The notes beneath the pieces are model-generated. The model was not told the origin of the DNA. It made no database searches and worked only from the letters and a program-made list of their open reading frames with translations. Shown here one piece after another: positions 35,428-43,918 of a DNA stretch of 64,000 bases. The stretch lies in the NCBI GenBank assembly GCA_021845665.1, contig JAJZVO010000004.1, forward strand, positions 1 through 64,000, read 5' to 3'. Source of the stretch: Bacteroidota bacterium (GTDB lineage Bacteria; Bacteroidota; Ignavibacteria; Kryptoniales; JAKASW01). Position 1 is the first letter of the stretch, and the number at the start of each line of letters is the position of its first letter. The translations under genes and the position numbers were made by a program.

Positions 35428-35500
35428 AATGATTCGGATTGATAATGAATGACGGGAACAAAGGTATCACTTCAAGAAGGAAAGGGATATCCTCCCTTTC

Positions 35501-37138
35501 TCATTGCCTCGGGAGCGTGAAAAGGAAAGTCGAACCTTTTCCTTTACCTGCCGATTCGACCCAGACGGTTCCACCGCTCAGTTCGACGATTTTCTTGACA
35601 AAAGCGAGGCCCAAACCGCTCCCTTCGACTTTCTCAGTGTCGCTTGTTTTCACTCTCTGAAAGATCGCAAATATTCTCTCGTGGAATTCCTGCTGAATGC
35701 CGATTCCATTATCGCGAACATAGAAGAGATAATGATCAACTTTATCTTGTACTCCTATCGTCAATTGTGGGCTCGCCTGATCGCCCATGTATTTGATCGC
35801 ATTGTCTACCAGGTTCATGAAAATACGTTCCACGTAACGGGCAACGACATATAACTGCGGGAATGTGCCTTCAAGAGCGACGTTGACCTTCTTCTCGGCG
35901 AGCCTGATCGACATATCGTTGAGGACGCGTTCGACGAGCTGCGCCATATTGGTCTCCTCAGGAACGGCGTCGACACTTCCGACCCTCGCGAGGTCGAGGA
36001 GGTCGTTCACGAGAGAGTGCAGGCGGGCGGAAGACGTCATGATGGCGTCTATCAAGACATCCTGCTCGACTTCGAGTCGTCCGCTTCTCTTGAGTTCCCT
36101 TGCAAATCCCTCGATGACGAGTATCGGAGATTTCAGGTCGTGCGTGATGGCATAAGTAAATTGCTGGAGCTCACGATTCTTGCTTTCGAGAAGGCGGGTC
36201 TTCTGGATCGTTTCCTCGTGAAGTCTGGAGTTCTCGATCGCGGCGCCGATAACCGTGCCGATGCCTTCTATAATTTCCCGCTGGGCGCCCTCGAGCACGC
36301 GTGACGATTCGCTGAAGAGTGCGCCGACTCCGACGGCCTTTCCTTTTGCTTTCAGAGGGAATACCACCAGTGAAGCGAAGGGGGATCTTCTCATCGTGCG
36401 GGGCATCAGGACCTGGTTCTCATTCCGGCTTATGGATTCTACGGTGTCGGCCCTCAATACCTTTCCGAACACGTTAGAAGTTATCTCCGAGCCGTGGACC
36501 TCCGAAAGGAAATCCTCGCTCAGGTTAGCGCTTGCCGCAACGAAAATCCTGCGGCCCGCTTTGTCGGGAAGAAGTATGGCTCCCGCGTCTCCGGTGAAAA
36601 TGTCCATTGTCTGCCTGACCGAATACTCGAGCACCTCCCTGAAGTCTATCGTCCGGTTGAGAAGAGTGGCTATCCTATTGATTGCGCTGAGCTGAAGGTT
36701 CCTCTGAGTGAGCGTCTCCTCGAGTTTCCGACGATTCGTGACGTCGATTAATATGCCGAGAGTCCCTGCGAGTACGTTATCCTCACCGAAAAATGGGGAG
36801 GTAGAGATCTGAATGAAGAATTCCTTGCCGTCCGGTCTTTTCAGCAGAAACTCTTTCGAATCTATCGGTCTTTCGCTGGCGATGGTTTGATTAAAAGGCA
36901 GGTTGGGCGAGGCCACGGGGCGTTTCGTATTCGGATCGCAAACCCCGCTGAGGAGAAGGGCGGAATTCTTGCGAAGGTTGAGTTCTCTATCTACGCCGAA
37001 TACCTTTTCCGCCGCCCTATTCATCCCGACTATTTCCCCAAAGCGATTAGTGACTATCATCCCCTCACCGATCCCTTCAAACAGCCTCAGGAGATCCTCG
37101 GAGATGACCACTCCATTATTTTTCACATCAACGCCCAT
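35501..37138 (-). CDS. PAS-GAF sensor histidine kinase
   Basis: A 545-residue soluble kinase: PAS domain (about residues 13-138, with FGEIVGMNRAAEKVFGVD), GAF domain (about 160-305), DHp helix with phospho-acceptor His333 in YAITHDLKSP, and a HATPase domain with N446 (NLVDNAIKY), DNGIG (476-480) and GSGLGLA (507-513). All catalytic boxes are intact. It ends with LFTLPRQ, typical of the ATPase fold. It has no receiver and no partner response regulator next to it; the 1415-aa protein downstream (74 bp away, same strand) carries the only receiver, which is degenerate. It may control motility or flagellin through a distant regulator. Confidence 0.93.
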   Translation of the reverse strand: MGVDVKNNGVVISEDLLRLFEGIGEGMIVTNRFGEIVGMNRAAEKVFGVDRELNLRKNSALLLSGVCDPNTKRPVASPNLPFNQTIASERPIDSKEFLLKRPDGKEFFIQISTSPFFGEDNVLAGTLGILIDVTNRRKLEETLTQRNLQLSAINRIATLLNRTIDFREVLEYSVRQTMDIFTGDAGAILLPDKAGRRIFVAASANLSEDFLSEVHGSEITSNVFGKVLRADTVESISRNENQVLMPRTMRRSPFASLVVFPLKAKGKAVGVGALFSESSRVLEGAQREIIEGIGTVIGAAIENSRLHEETIQKTRLLESKNRELQQFTYAITHDLKSPILVIEGFARELKRSGRLEVEQDVLIDAIMTSSARLHSLVNDLLDLARVGSVDAVPEETNMAQLVERVLNDMSIRLAEKKVNVALEGTFPQLYVVARYVERIFMNLVDNAIKYMGDQASPQLTIGVQDKVDHYLFYVRDNGIGIQQEFHERIFAIFQRVKTSDTEKVEGSGLGLAFVKKIVELSGGTVWVESAGKGKGSTFLFTLPRQ

Positions 37139-37527
37139 AGGGTTATATTGTTCTCCAGCTGTTCCAAGTTAAAAATCGACCACTTTACTTACAAACTTGC
37201 GTCCCATCGGAGCCTGACCCGATTTTACAGTTGAAGAGTATCCGTGCTCTGACCTGTAAGGTCCGCGTCCGAAGCCAGCTAGGGGCGTGGCCGAAAACCC
37301 GCCGCAAAACCATTTAACCACGAGGTCACGAAGAAAGGGCGCAAAGAGCACAAAGAAAGAGCGATAAATGAATAGATCCCTTCGTGTCCTTCGTGAAAAA
37401 TCTTCGTGCTCTCGTGGTTGGACTTTTCGGCCGCGTCTCTAGGGAAGGAACGCGAACCATCCTTGCAGATAAAGGCGAGAGAATCTATATTATCGAGTCG
37501 AAATTGGTGGTATTCTTTGATAAACCC
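37139..37527. other. Intergenic region before tRNA-Ala
   Basis: No gene is supported. It holds the inverted-repeat element at 37316-37419. A minus-strand frame across 37279-37800 runs through the tRNA and is rejected. Confidence 0.5.
37316..37419. repeat. Dispersed inverted-repeat element (copy 2, complete)
   Basis: The ends AACCACGAG (37316-37324) and CTCGTGGTT (37411-37419) are exact inverses. Inside, CACGAAG-type and CTTCGTG-type words face each other, so the 104-bp unit folds into a long hairpin. The word family CCACGAAGG...GCAAAG recurs at 11596-11694 and 53987-54009. It is non-coding. Confidence 0.7.
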
Positions 37528-37600
37528 GGGGCTGTAGCTCAGCTGGGAGAGCGCGTGAATGGCATTCACGAGGTCAGGGGTTCGATCCCCCTCAGCTCCA
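37528..37600 (+). tRNA. tRNA-Ala (GGC)
   Basis: A cloverleaf is readable: acceptor GGGGCTG/CAGCTCC (one G-U), D arm AGCTC...GAGC, anticodon stem CGTGA/TCACG with loop ATGGCAT (anticodon GGC), T arm with GGTTCGATCC, discriminator A. CCA is not encoded. The integrase at 37717 lies 116 bp beyond the 3' end, so this is the probable attachment site of the second island. No second copy of its 3' end was found by eye in the window. Confidence 0.95.
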
Positions 37601-37716
37601 CAAACTTTCCACCCTGCAAATCCCACCATTCGATTCCGATTCAGATTGAGACTGTACAATTTTGTGTACACTGCCTTGTCCTTTGACTTTCCTTCCGAGA
37701 GAAATGGGAGGAAATC

Positions 37717-38745
37717 ATGTTTCTTTTCAAACGACGCGGTTACTTCTACGTTGACTATTTCGATGGAGCCGAAAACCGCAGGAAACGAATCTCTACTCAT
37801 GCGACAAGGAAAGACGAAGCACTGAGATTTCTTTCCGAATTCAAAGACAGGTTAAGCGAGTCCCAAAAGCCAGACTTCATTTCCCTGTCAAGGTTTACTG
37901 AAGCATACAACCAATACGTCAAAAACCGGCACACCCCAAATTACTTCCTGACCGTCGAGCGAAGCCTTGGAGCATTGAAAGTCTTTGCCGGAGATATTCC
38001 TCTCAAGGATGCTGACCGGAGATTACTCGAATCCTTTTTCGATTCCGTTTCTGAGCGAAGCAAGAATACGTCAAACTTGTATTATTGCACACTTGCAGCG
38101 GCATTCAGCAAAGCCGTCGAATGGAATTATCTCTCAGAGAATCCGCTGAAGAAAATCAAGCTGACAAAGATTCCGAAGAGACTTCCAGTCTTCTTAACTG
38201 AACCAGAACTTAGCTCAATCCTTGAGCACACCGCAAAACCGGATATGAAGGACTTTTTCACTTTGGCATTCCATACAGGCTTGAGACTATCCGAGATTCT
38301 CAATCTCGAATGGCAGGCCGTGAACCTTGCAGAAAGAATAATGAAAGTCTCAAACACAGAGACGTTCACCACGAAGAGCAAAAAAGAGCGCATCGTTCCA
38401 CTTAACCAAACAGCCCTTGAGGTTCTAACAAAGAGACAGCCTAAAGTCTTCAACCTCGAAACAAAGAACTATGTCTTTCAGAAATATCCGGGCATTAGGT
38501 ACGAAAGAGATTTTCTCAGCAAACAATTCAAGAAAGTTGTCCGGGCCACGGGACTCAACGAAGGTTTACACTTCCACAGTCTCCGCCACTCCTTCGCGTC
38601 AAATCTCATTAAGCGTGGTATTCCAATCGTAGCAGTCAAGGAACTTTTAGGACACAGCGACATTTCCACAACCATGATTTACAGCCACGTCCGACGTGAG
38701 GACTTGGTCAATGCGGTCAAGATGTTAGAGAGAGGGGGATATTAA
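37717..38745 (+). CDS. Tyrosine recombinase / integrase of the second island
   Basis: A 342-residue integrase with N-terminal arm-binding beta strands (FKRRGYFYVDYF), core-binding domain (about 55-145) and catalytic domain with R190 (TGLRLSE), a Lys near 220, H287-x2-R290 (HSLRHSF), H313 (LGHSD) and Tyr322 (MIYSHV). GAGGAAA precedes the ATG. It is clearly related to the integrase at 3061-4092, sharing NTETFTTKSKKER. It reads away from tRNA-Ala into the island, the common layout for tRNA-targeting islands. Confidence 0.93.
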   Translation: MFLFKRRGYFYVDYFDGAENRRKRISTHATRKDEALRFLSEFKDRLSESQKPDFISLSRFTEAYNQYVKNRHTPNYFLTVERSLGALKVFAGDIPLKDADRRLLESFFDSVSERSKNTSNLYYCTLAAAFSKAVEWNYLSENPLKKIKLTKIPKRLPVFLTEPELSSILEHTAKPDMKDFFTLAFHTGLRLSEILNLEWQAVNLAERIMKVSNTETFTTKSKKERIVPLNQTALEVLTKRQPKVFNLETKNYVFQKYPGIRYERDFLSKQFKKVVRATGLNEGLHFHSLRHSFASNLIKRGIPIVAVKELLGHSDISTTMIYSHVRREDLVNAVKMLERGGY

Positions 38746-38988
38746 CCGATGTTCCGAGTTATGAACGTACTTGCAGCGATAGGAAGTGACAAAATTCAGT
38801 CGAGGAAGGCCGTTCAAAGTGCCCAAAACGCCTTCCCCGAAGGGGTCCTTCGGACAAGAATGCCCGACATCGAAGGAGAAGCTGCCGGAGATACTTCTCC
38901 CTTTCCTCATCTGATTCATCACACAACCGTTGAATTCGTCTTACAGCTGCACTACATTACTTCAGATTTAGAAAGGAAGGATAAAGTT
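38746..38988 (+). other. Non-coding gap with two hairpins after the integrase
   Basis: The frame is open here upstream of dinJ but reads as random sequence. CCGAAGG/CCTTCGG (near 38836-38852) and GGAGAAG/CTTCTCC (near 38875-38901) are inverted pairs that may terminate the integrase transcript or form part of a recombination site. Confidence 0.45.
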
Positions 38989-39249
38989 ATGGCGAAGACA
39001 GCAATGGTGCAGGCACGAATTGAGCCTGAACTGAAAAGTGAAGTTGAGAAGATACTTCGCTCACTCGGACTGAATACGACTTATGCGATAAGTGTTTTCT
39101 TCAAGCAGATAAAACTCCACAAAGGGATTCCGTTTGCCGTGGAAATTCCGAACGCAGAAACACGCAAGGCAATTGAAGACAGTCGTAAGGGAAAGAATCT
39201 TGTAAAGGTGAAGAATGCAGCCGAGCTATTCAAAGAGCTTGGCGTTTGA
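38989..39249 (+). CDS. dinJ: RelB/DinJ-family antitoxin
   Basis: An 86-residue protein with the N-terminal ribbon-helix-helix of DinJ/RelB antitoxins (VQARIEPELKSEVEKIL, then GLNTTYAISVFFKQI) and a C-terminal toxin-wrapping part (NAETRKAIEDS, AAELFKELGV). ATG 38989 is chosen because GAAAGGAAGG lies eight bases before it; the open frame upstream is not conserved-looking. It binds its own promoter and neutralises the YafQ-like toxin encoded next, whose ATG overlaps its stop. Confidence 0.92.
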   Translation: MAKTAMVQARIEPELKSEVEKILRSLGLNTTYAISVFFKQIKLHKGIPFAVEIPNAETRKAIEDSRKGKNLVKVKNAAELFKELGV

Positions 39250-39518
39250 TGTTAACACCGGTATTTCACAAACGATTCAGGAGAGACCTTCGCCTTGCAG
39301 CTAAGAGAGGGATAGATATTGAAAACATGAAGGACATAATGGCACTTCTCTTAGAAGGGGAACAACTTGAACCGAAATATAGAGACCATAAATTGAAAGG
39401 CAAGTACGAAGACTGTAGAGAATGCCACGTGCAACCGGATTGGCTCTTGATATATCGAGTCGTAGGAAATGAGCTCCACCTTCTCCGTACTGGTACACAC
39501 ACAGACTTGTTTGAATGA
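39249..39518 (+). CDS. yafQ: YafQ-family mRNA interferase toxin
   Basis: An 89-residue RelE-superfamily toxin of the YafQ type: FHKRFRRDLRLAAKRG at the N-terminus, KLKGKYEDCRECHVQPDW in the middle and RTGTHTDLF at the C-terminus, where the His is catalytic in E. coli YafQ. It cleaves mRNA on translating ribosomes. It overlaps the dinJ stop by one base (TGATG). Length and motifs are complete, so the module looks functional and may keep the island in the population. A strong terminator follows. Confidence 0.92.
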   Translation: MLTPVFHKRFRRDLRLAAKRGIDIENMKDIMALLLEGEQLEPKYRDHKLKGKYEDCRECHVQPDWLLIYRVVGNELHLLRTGTHTDLFE

Positions 39519-39577
39519 TGGTACAACTTAAGTGAAATAGAGCGACGGAACTTCCGAATATCCGCAAAGACAATCTC

Positions 39578-39643
39578 AATCCCGACTATGTTCACCTTCG
39601 AGGTGAGTCCCGACCTATCGGGATCGGAAGCATAGCCGGGATT
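39578..39643 (+). terminator. Long branched terminator hairpin after dinJ-yafQ
   Basis: AATCCCGACTATGTTC (39578-39593) pairs with GAAGCATAGCCGGGATT (39627-39643) with two imperfect positions, followed by TTTTC. Two smaller hairpins, CACCTTCGAGGTG and CCCGACCTATCGGG, lie in its loop, giving a cross-shaped structure. Confidence 0.7.
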
Positions 39644-39664
39644 TTCTTGTGGGGAGAATCCCAA

Positions 39665-40100
39665 ATGACAAAATTCTTTCTGTTTGTAATTCCTGCTTGC
39701 TTAATTGCTTGCTAGTTGTAACGGCAAAAGTAACAATCCAACAAGTCCAACAAGTCCAACCAACTCGACAGGCCCCAACCTCAACGGAGAATGGATAGGC
39801 AATGGTACAAATTATGGGAACTCGATAAAAGCTGACATCCACCTCGTTCAAAGCGGCGATAACATAACCGGATTGGGGTCTTTTTCAAAGGGAACACAAA
39901 TCATCGGGGAAATCACCGGGATGGTCGGAACCTATATCTATCCTGAAGTCTCACTTCTTATGATGGAAGTCAGTAGTAGCATGGCGCCTGAGGGGGAAGC
40001 CTCCTTCCAGTGCACTCTTTCTGGTTCAGACACTCTTAATGGCACCATGGTTTTGCCCGGGTACAGCGAAGAGTTCTCTGCTGTGCTCATAAAGAAGTGA
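39665..40100 (+). pseudogene. Small lipoprotein gene with a frameshift in its signal peptide
   Basis: ATG 39665 opens a signal sequence (MTKFFLFVIPACLIAC) that hits TAG at 39713. In another frame, starting at 39705, LLASCNGKSNN follows: a perfect lipobox and the mature protein of about 125 residues, with a PTSPTSPTNST linker and a beta-rich domain ending SAVLIKK. One added or lost base near 39700-39710 would join the two halves. Either the gene is broken or the base call is wrong; TTG 39705 alone would give no export signal. The function of the mature part is unknown. Confidence 0.6.
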
Positions 40101-40141
40101 GAAAATAGAGCCATCAAACGTTTTCAATTGAGGAGGCACAC

Positions 40142-40516
40142 ATGCTCAGAAAATATCGTTATGGCTTCGCGGTCTTTATACTCGCGGCAATCTTGATCAC
40201 CCTTTTCCCACCAATGACTTACATAAGGGAAGTTCCCACTGGAGGCGATGATTCAAGCGGGATGACCACCTATAAAGTGAGTTACAATGTTGGATTCATT
40301 TATCTGTTCAGTTGGTATGCAGCCGGACATTCTGATCCGTACGTCGATTCGTATGTCGGCGAAGGGGGGAATGTCTGGTACCATTATGACAGAGGTTCGG
40401 AAGTACACTCAAGTTTCTATGTCAATCGCGGCTTGATAACTTTGGAATACATTCTCGCCGTATTACTCGGAGCCGCAATTGGACTTATTCGCGTTTTCGT
40501 CCGAAGGGGTGAATGA
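40142..40516 (+). CDS. Two-span membrane protein, unknown
   Basis: A 124-residue protein with hydrophobic helices at about residues 9-25 and 100-118 and a polar, Tyr/Gly/Asp-rich loop of about 70 residues between them, probably outside the membrane. GAGGAGG lies before the ATG. No family is recognised. It overlaps the next gene (ATGA), so the two are a unit. Together with the lipoprotein upstream they may be envelope cargo of the island. Confidence 0.6.
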   Translation: MLRKYRYGFAVFILAAILITLFPPMTYIREVPTGGDDSSGMTTYKVSYNVGFIYLFSWYAAGHSDPYVDSYVGEGGNVWYHYDRGSEVHSSFYVNRGLITLEYILAVLLGAAIGLIRVFVRRGE

Positions 40517-41352
40517 TGGAACAAGAAGAAAAGAAGCCAGACACTTCCGACAGAGGAACAGTTTTACGCGAGGTTATGGAGTCCAAACAGACACAATTGC
40601 CTAATAGCTTCTCCGACATGTTAAGCGGAAGCTGGTTAAATGATTTGTTATTCATGGAACATCCCTGGAAAGACGAACTAAAGAAAGCTATGGAGAAACA
40701 ATTTAACGAGTTCTATGAAGAATTTGCTGAAGGTGCTAATGAACGTTCAATAGAGTTGAAGAACCTGCTTCGTGACATGTTGTACAGGCAGATAAAAAAC
40801 GCTATCGAGGATAATCTTGAAACTTACACGATAAAGAAATACCGACGGCCAACAGGGAAAGAGAAACAGTTTCCCGACTACATTCCTTACCGCGAATTAG
40901 ACTTATCTAAAGCAGAACACCTGCTTTCACAAACATTTTTCCTGCCGACCATATTACTTACAGTCCAGAATAGGGGTTCACTCAAAAAAGACATTCGCAA
41001 TATGAAGGAACAACAGGAACGTGAACGGAAGTTAAAAAGAGAAGAACAAAAGTTGATTGACACTTATTTCAGCACCTGGGAGGCAACATATCCGAACAAG
41101 CCAACCCTTGATGCTTTGGCCAAAAAATCCGATAAGTCCAAAGCCTTTTGGTCTAAGAAATTGAATGACTCTTACTTCCTTGCAGCCGCATACAAAAAAG
41201 CGTTCCACAAAACGCATCAGGCAAAGAAGGGGAAAGAGAAGCGGATTCACATTGAGCAGATAATTTCCGACAGACTGGAGAGTCTGAACGAAAAGAGAGT
41301 CAAGAACAAAGAATCGACATTCATTAACAAAGTTCCCCATGAGGAGTTTTGA
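40516..41352 (+). CDS. Charged helical protein, unknown
   Basis: A 278-residue, soluble, mostly helical protein with no signal peptide. The N-terminal third is acidic, the middle has RELDLSKAEHLLSQTFF, and residues 155-180 form a basic coiled coil (MKEQQERERKLKREEQKL in part). The C-terminal region has a possible HTH-like stretch (TLDALAKKSDKSKAFWSKKLND). It may be a DNA-binding protein of the island, but no family is recognised. The ATG overlaps the upstream stop. Confidence 0.55.
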   Translation: MEQEEKKPDTSDRGTVLREVMESKQTQLPNSFSDMLSGSWLNDLLFMEHPWKDELKKAMEKQFNEFYEEFAEGANERSIELKNLLRDMLYRQIKNAIEDNLETYTIKKYRRPTGKEKQFPDYIPYRELDLSKAEHLLSQTFFLPTILLTVQNRGSLKKDIRNMKEQQERERKLKREEQKLIDTYFSTWEATYPNKPTLDALAKKSDKSKAFWSKKLNDSYFLAAAYKKAFHKTHQAKKGKEKRIHIEQIISDRLESLNEKRVKNKESTFINKVPHEEF

Positions 41353-41502
41353 AGGAGTTTGTGAACATTCTTCTATTGTTGATGACAAAATTCCATCAAC
41401 ATATTTCCATCAATCAAAGACTCGAAAAGATTCGTGGTGAGGCAAGTGTCCGTTCCATGTTGAGAGCGTTGTCATCCGCTTGCCCACCACATAATAACCA
41501 GC

Positions 41503-41961
41503 ATGGAGCAGAAAAAGATGACAACGCATTCCTCCCCAATTACCCTCCAGCCTAACCACGGCGGCTTACGCATTTATCTCAACAGTAAGCAAGGTCAAAA
41601 ACTACTCGGCCTAATCGTTCGGGATACGCTGCGAGTATTCAAGACCCAAAGACACTATCACCGTTCCCTACAAGGCTACGGCGTCAACTCCGAGGTTCTC
41701 CGGGATCACAACCGTTTCCGGTTCTCGTGGATCGAGCTGACGATTGAGCACGCGGACGGAAGGAAAGAACGTCACCGGATTACAAGAGACAAATGGCAAA
41801 CCCAAGGCATCCGATGGATGCACTTCCAATACGCCTGTGAGTCTCAGTATATCTTGCCCTTGGCAATCATTCGCGGCGAAGCCTCAGCAAGCCAAGCACG
41901 AGAAGTCGTATCGCCAAGCAAACCGATTCAGCCCTCATTATTTGCGGAGGCTCTGCCATGA
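41503..41961 (+). CDS. Island protein, unknown
   Basis: A 152-residue basic protein without membrane segments. The centre reads as a compact domain rich in aromatic and basic residues (VFKTQRHYHRSLQGYGVN, FRFSWIELTIEHADGRKERHRI), which suggests nucleic-acid contact but matches no family I know. ATG 41518 is an alternative start. Its end overlaps the next small gene by four bases, and that gene overlaps the truncated initiator, so the three look like one early-replication operon of a phage-like element. Confidence 0.5.
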   Translation: MEQKKMTTHSSPITLQPNHGGLRIYLNSKQGQKLLGLIVRDTLRVFKTQRHYHRSLQGYGVNSEVLRDHNRFRFSWIELTIEHADGRKERHRITRDKWQTQGIRWMHFQYACESQYILPLAIIRGEASASQAREVVSPSKPIQPSLFAEALP

Positions 41962-42227
41962 TGGAACCTCTTTCACACTTGCAAATCACCCTGTCGAATC
42001 TCATTCGCGCGATTGATAACGAGTATCTTTCTTTGTCCAAGTCCACTGACTTCCCGAAGGAACACCTTCCTTTGAAAAGAAAGCTACTGGATTACCTTTC
42101 CGTTTCCTTCGACTCACTAACCGAGGCATATTCCCTTTGCGGCGATATGCTCCATTGCGAGATTGACGGCGTTGACCTGTCGGAATTGCTGGAATCGCTC
42201 AATGAGAAAGAAGAAGGTAAGCCATGA
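41958..42227 (+). CDS. Small acidic island protein, unknown
   Basis: An 89-residue, helical, acidic protein (LPLKRKLLDYLSVSFDSL, then DLSELLESLNEKEE). No motif is recognised. It is linked by four-base overlaps to both neighbours, so translation is coupled with the truncated replication initiator. Confidence 0.5.
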   Translation: MMEPLSHLQITLSNLIRAIDNEYLSLSKSTDFPKEHLPLKRKLLDYLSVSFDSLTEAYSLCGDMLHCEIDGVDLSELLESLNEKEEGKP

Positions 42228-42538
42228 AAGGCTGGCTCAAATTGCATCGGCAGAGTTTGGATTCTACCATGTTCCAGAATGCGAACCTCTGGCAAGTGTG
42301 GTGCTTCTGTCTTATGCGAGCGAATCACAAGCCAACCAGGATAATTTGGAACGGCAGGGAGAATATCATGGAGACCGGTCAATTTATCACCGGACGCTTT
42401 GAAGGTGCTAAGGCTTGCCGGATGAAACCGAGTACATTTCGAGACCAACTGGTTCGGCTCAAGTCTCTTCAAAGTCTCGACATCAAATCCGACAACAGAA
42501 ATTCGCTCATAACCGTGATAGCCCAAGTTCGACGGTAG
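42224..42538 (+). pseudogene. Truncated phage-type replication initiator
   Basis: The 104-residue product begins KGWLKLHRQSLDSTMFQ and continues CLMRANHKP, the same N-terminal winged-helix domain as the initiator at 557-1375. It then follows the same pattern up to the recognition-helix end (DIKSDNRNSLITVI), but stops at residue 104 while the relative has 272. The IS1634-like remnant starts 66 bp later, so insertion of that element probably removed the C-terminal half. It marks the island as a relative of the left element, now replication-defective. Confidence 0.65.
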
Positions 42539-42604
42539 TGGTACAGAAAAGGTTTTTTTGCAGGCAATTTGATTGGGATGAGCGGATGAGGCTGGAAAAG
42601 TCGA

Positions 42605-43300
42605 TGTAGTGCCGACCTTGGTTATTGTAAAGGGGTAGAGGCGAGTGTTAACTTTGTAGCATGTTCTTGCGACGCAAATGCAAGTATAAGGATGGGAAGG
42701 CGCATTTTTATTGGTCACTGGTTGAGACGTACAGGACGAGTTCAGGGCCGCGGCAGCGGACAGCTGCATACCTTGGAGATATGGATGAAGCGGGACGGCT
42801 TGGAGTCAAAGATGCTGCCGAAGGCCATGGAGGAGAACAGACAGATGTATTCCACAGTGCTGAACCGGAGTGGGTAGAGGTTAATATTCGGGGAGTTCGC
42901 GCGGAGCGGTGCCGGCGCTTTGGGGATGTGCCGCTTAATTATTCTAAATGGGTATGCGGCATGGCGCAAGGCGCACACCTGGATGGCACTGGAGATCATG
43001 AAGAAGCTTGGCTTACCTGAGTTGTTCGAGGTGCTGATTCCGAAGACACATGAGAAGATCAGGTGGTCGACACTCGTACAGGTTTTGGTCGTGTCAAGGT
43101 TCTGTGAAGCAAGTAGTGAACTATTCATAGCGGAACAGTTCTACCGTCAGAGTGCACTCGCAGATTTGTTTGGCGTCAGCGAGGGAGACATATATCACAA
43201 CAGGCTGTGCGTGTCAAAACCAGATAAAGACCTTGCATGGATGTTGCAGAAACTACAGATCATCCCCCCGGAGCGGCTCACGAAAGAGTACAAATTGTAG
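42605..43300 (+). mobile_element. IS1634-like insertion sequence remnant
   Basis: A transposase start (42661) reads MFLRRKCKYKDGKAHFYWSLVE in part, followed by RQRTAAYLGDMDEAGRL, the N-terminus of IS1634-type DDE transposases. Near 42920 the frame changes and the match continues as MALEIMKKLGLPELFEVL and FCEASSELFIAEQFYRQSAL to about 43300, where the gene is cut; the DDE catalytic region is missing. TAGTGCCGACCTT (near 42606) and TAGTGCCAACTTT (near 43298) have the same orientation, not inverted, suggesting that two left ends of separate insertions now flank the fragment. It cannot transpose. Confidence 0.7.
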
Positions 43301-43477
43301 TGCCAACTTTTCACCCTTTTCCTCTATTCTCGCATGGAATCAGCCTTTTTCATCGAGAACTGCCGAACTTGGGTTAATGCGCAAGTGAGAGGACCGCAAC
43401 CTCTTCTCTTTGAAAGCCGCAAGAAACGGAAGCGGCGCGGTATTTACTTCAGGATTGGAACGACACAGGGATAAAAG
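43301..43477. other. Gap after the IS remnant
   Basis: A 46-codon plus-strand frame (43334-43474) has no good ribosome-binding site and no recognised motif; its C-terminus is basic. It may be a gene fragment left between recombination scars. Confidence 0.3.
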
Positions 43478-43918
43478 TCAAGCTGGTACGTAAGTTTCTG
43501 TTTTCTCTCGTCTATATTCTTGATATCTGACTTCTTCTTCTGTGTCCGTAATTTCCTCGGCGGCTTTTCTCAGTTCATCAGTTATTTTAGATTTCTGCTT
43601 TGCCATCGAGAGCCATTTCACTTGAATCGTTGCCTTAATCGAAGCTACCTCAAGTACATCGTTTTCACCGAACTCCAATAACTGAGCGGGCTCGGGAATG
43701 TCGCTCTTCATCTCAAGGTGTGCAGCTATGTATTCGTCAAAAAGTCCCTGCAGATTTGCCACGGCGTCGGCTTCTGTTTCTCAGTCTGTCTTACAACCTC
43801 GCAGCTCCGCAAACTCCGCCGTCCAATACGTAGTTTTGTCTTCCTCAGTTATCAGTTCCATCCTCAGCGAGTAAGGAAGCCGCTTATAATATTCAAGGTC
43901 CTTTTCTTTAACTTTCAT
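43478..43918 (-). pseudogene. hicB: HicB-type antitoxin with premature stop
   Basis: The frame from ATG 43918 reads KRLPYSLRMELITEEDKTTY, then WTAEFAELRGCKTD, matching HicB-like RNase-H-fold antitoxins. It meets TGA at codon 46 (43781-43783) and continues ETEADAVANLQGLFDEYI to 43478, ending with a helical tail. One base change, TGG to TGA, explains the stop (a Trp or Gly-like codon is expected after TD). A short restart is possible but would lose the fold. The ATG overlaps the stop of the hicA-like gene upstream. Confidence 0.65.

Noticed and set aside
37279-37800. 173-codon minus-strand frame across tRNA-Ala
   Set aside because: It runs through a tRNA gene and the repeat element; it is not coding.
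38749-38988. N-terminal extension of the dinJ frame
   Set aside because: Random-looking sequence with two hairpins; GAAAGGAAGG before ATG 38989 marks the start.
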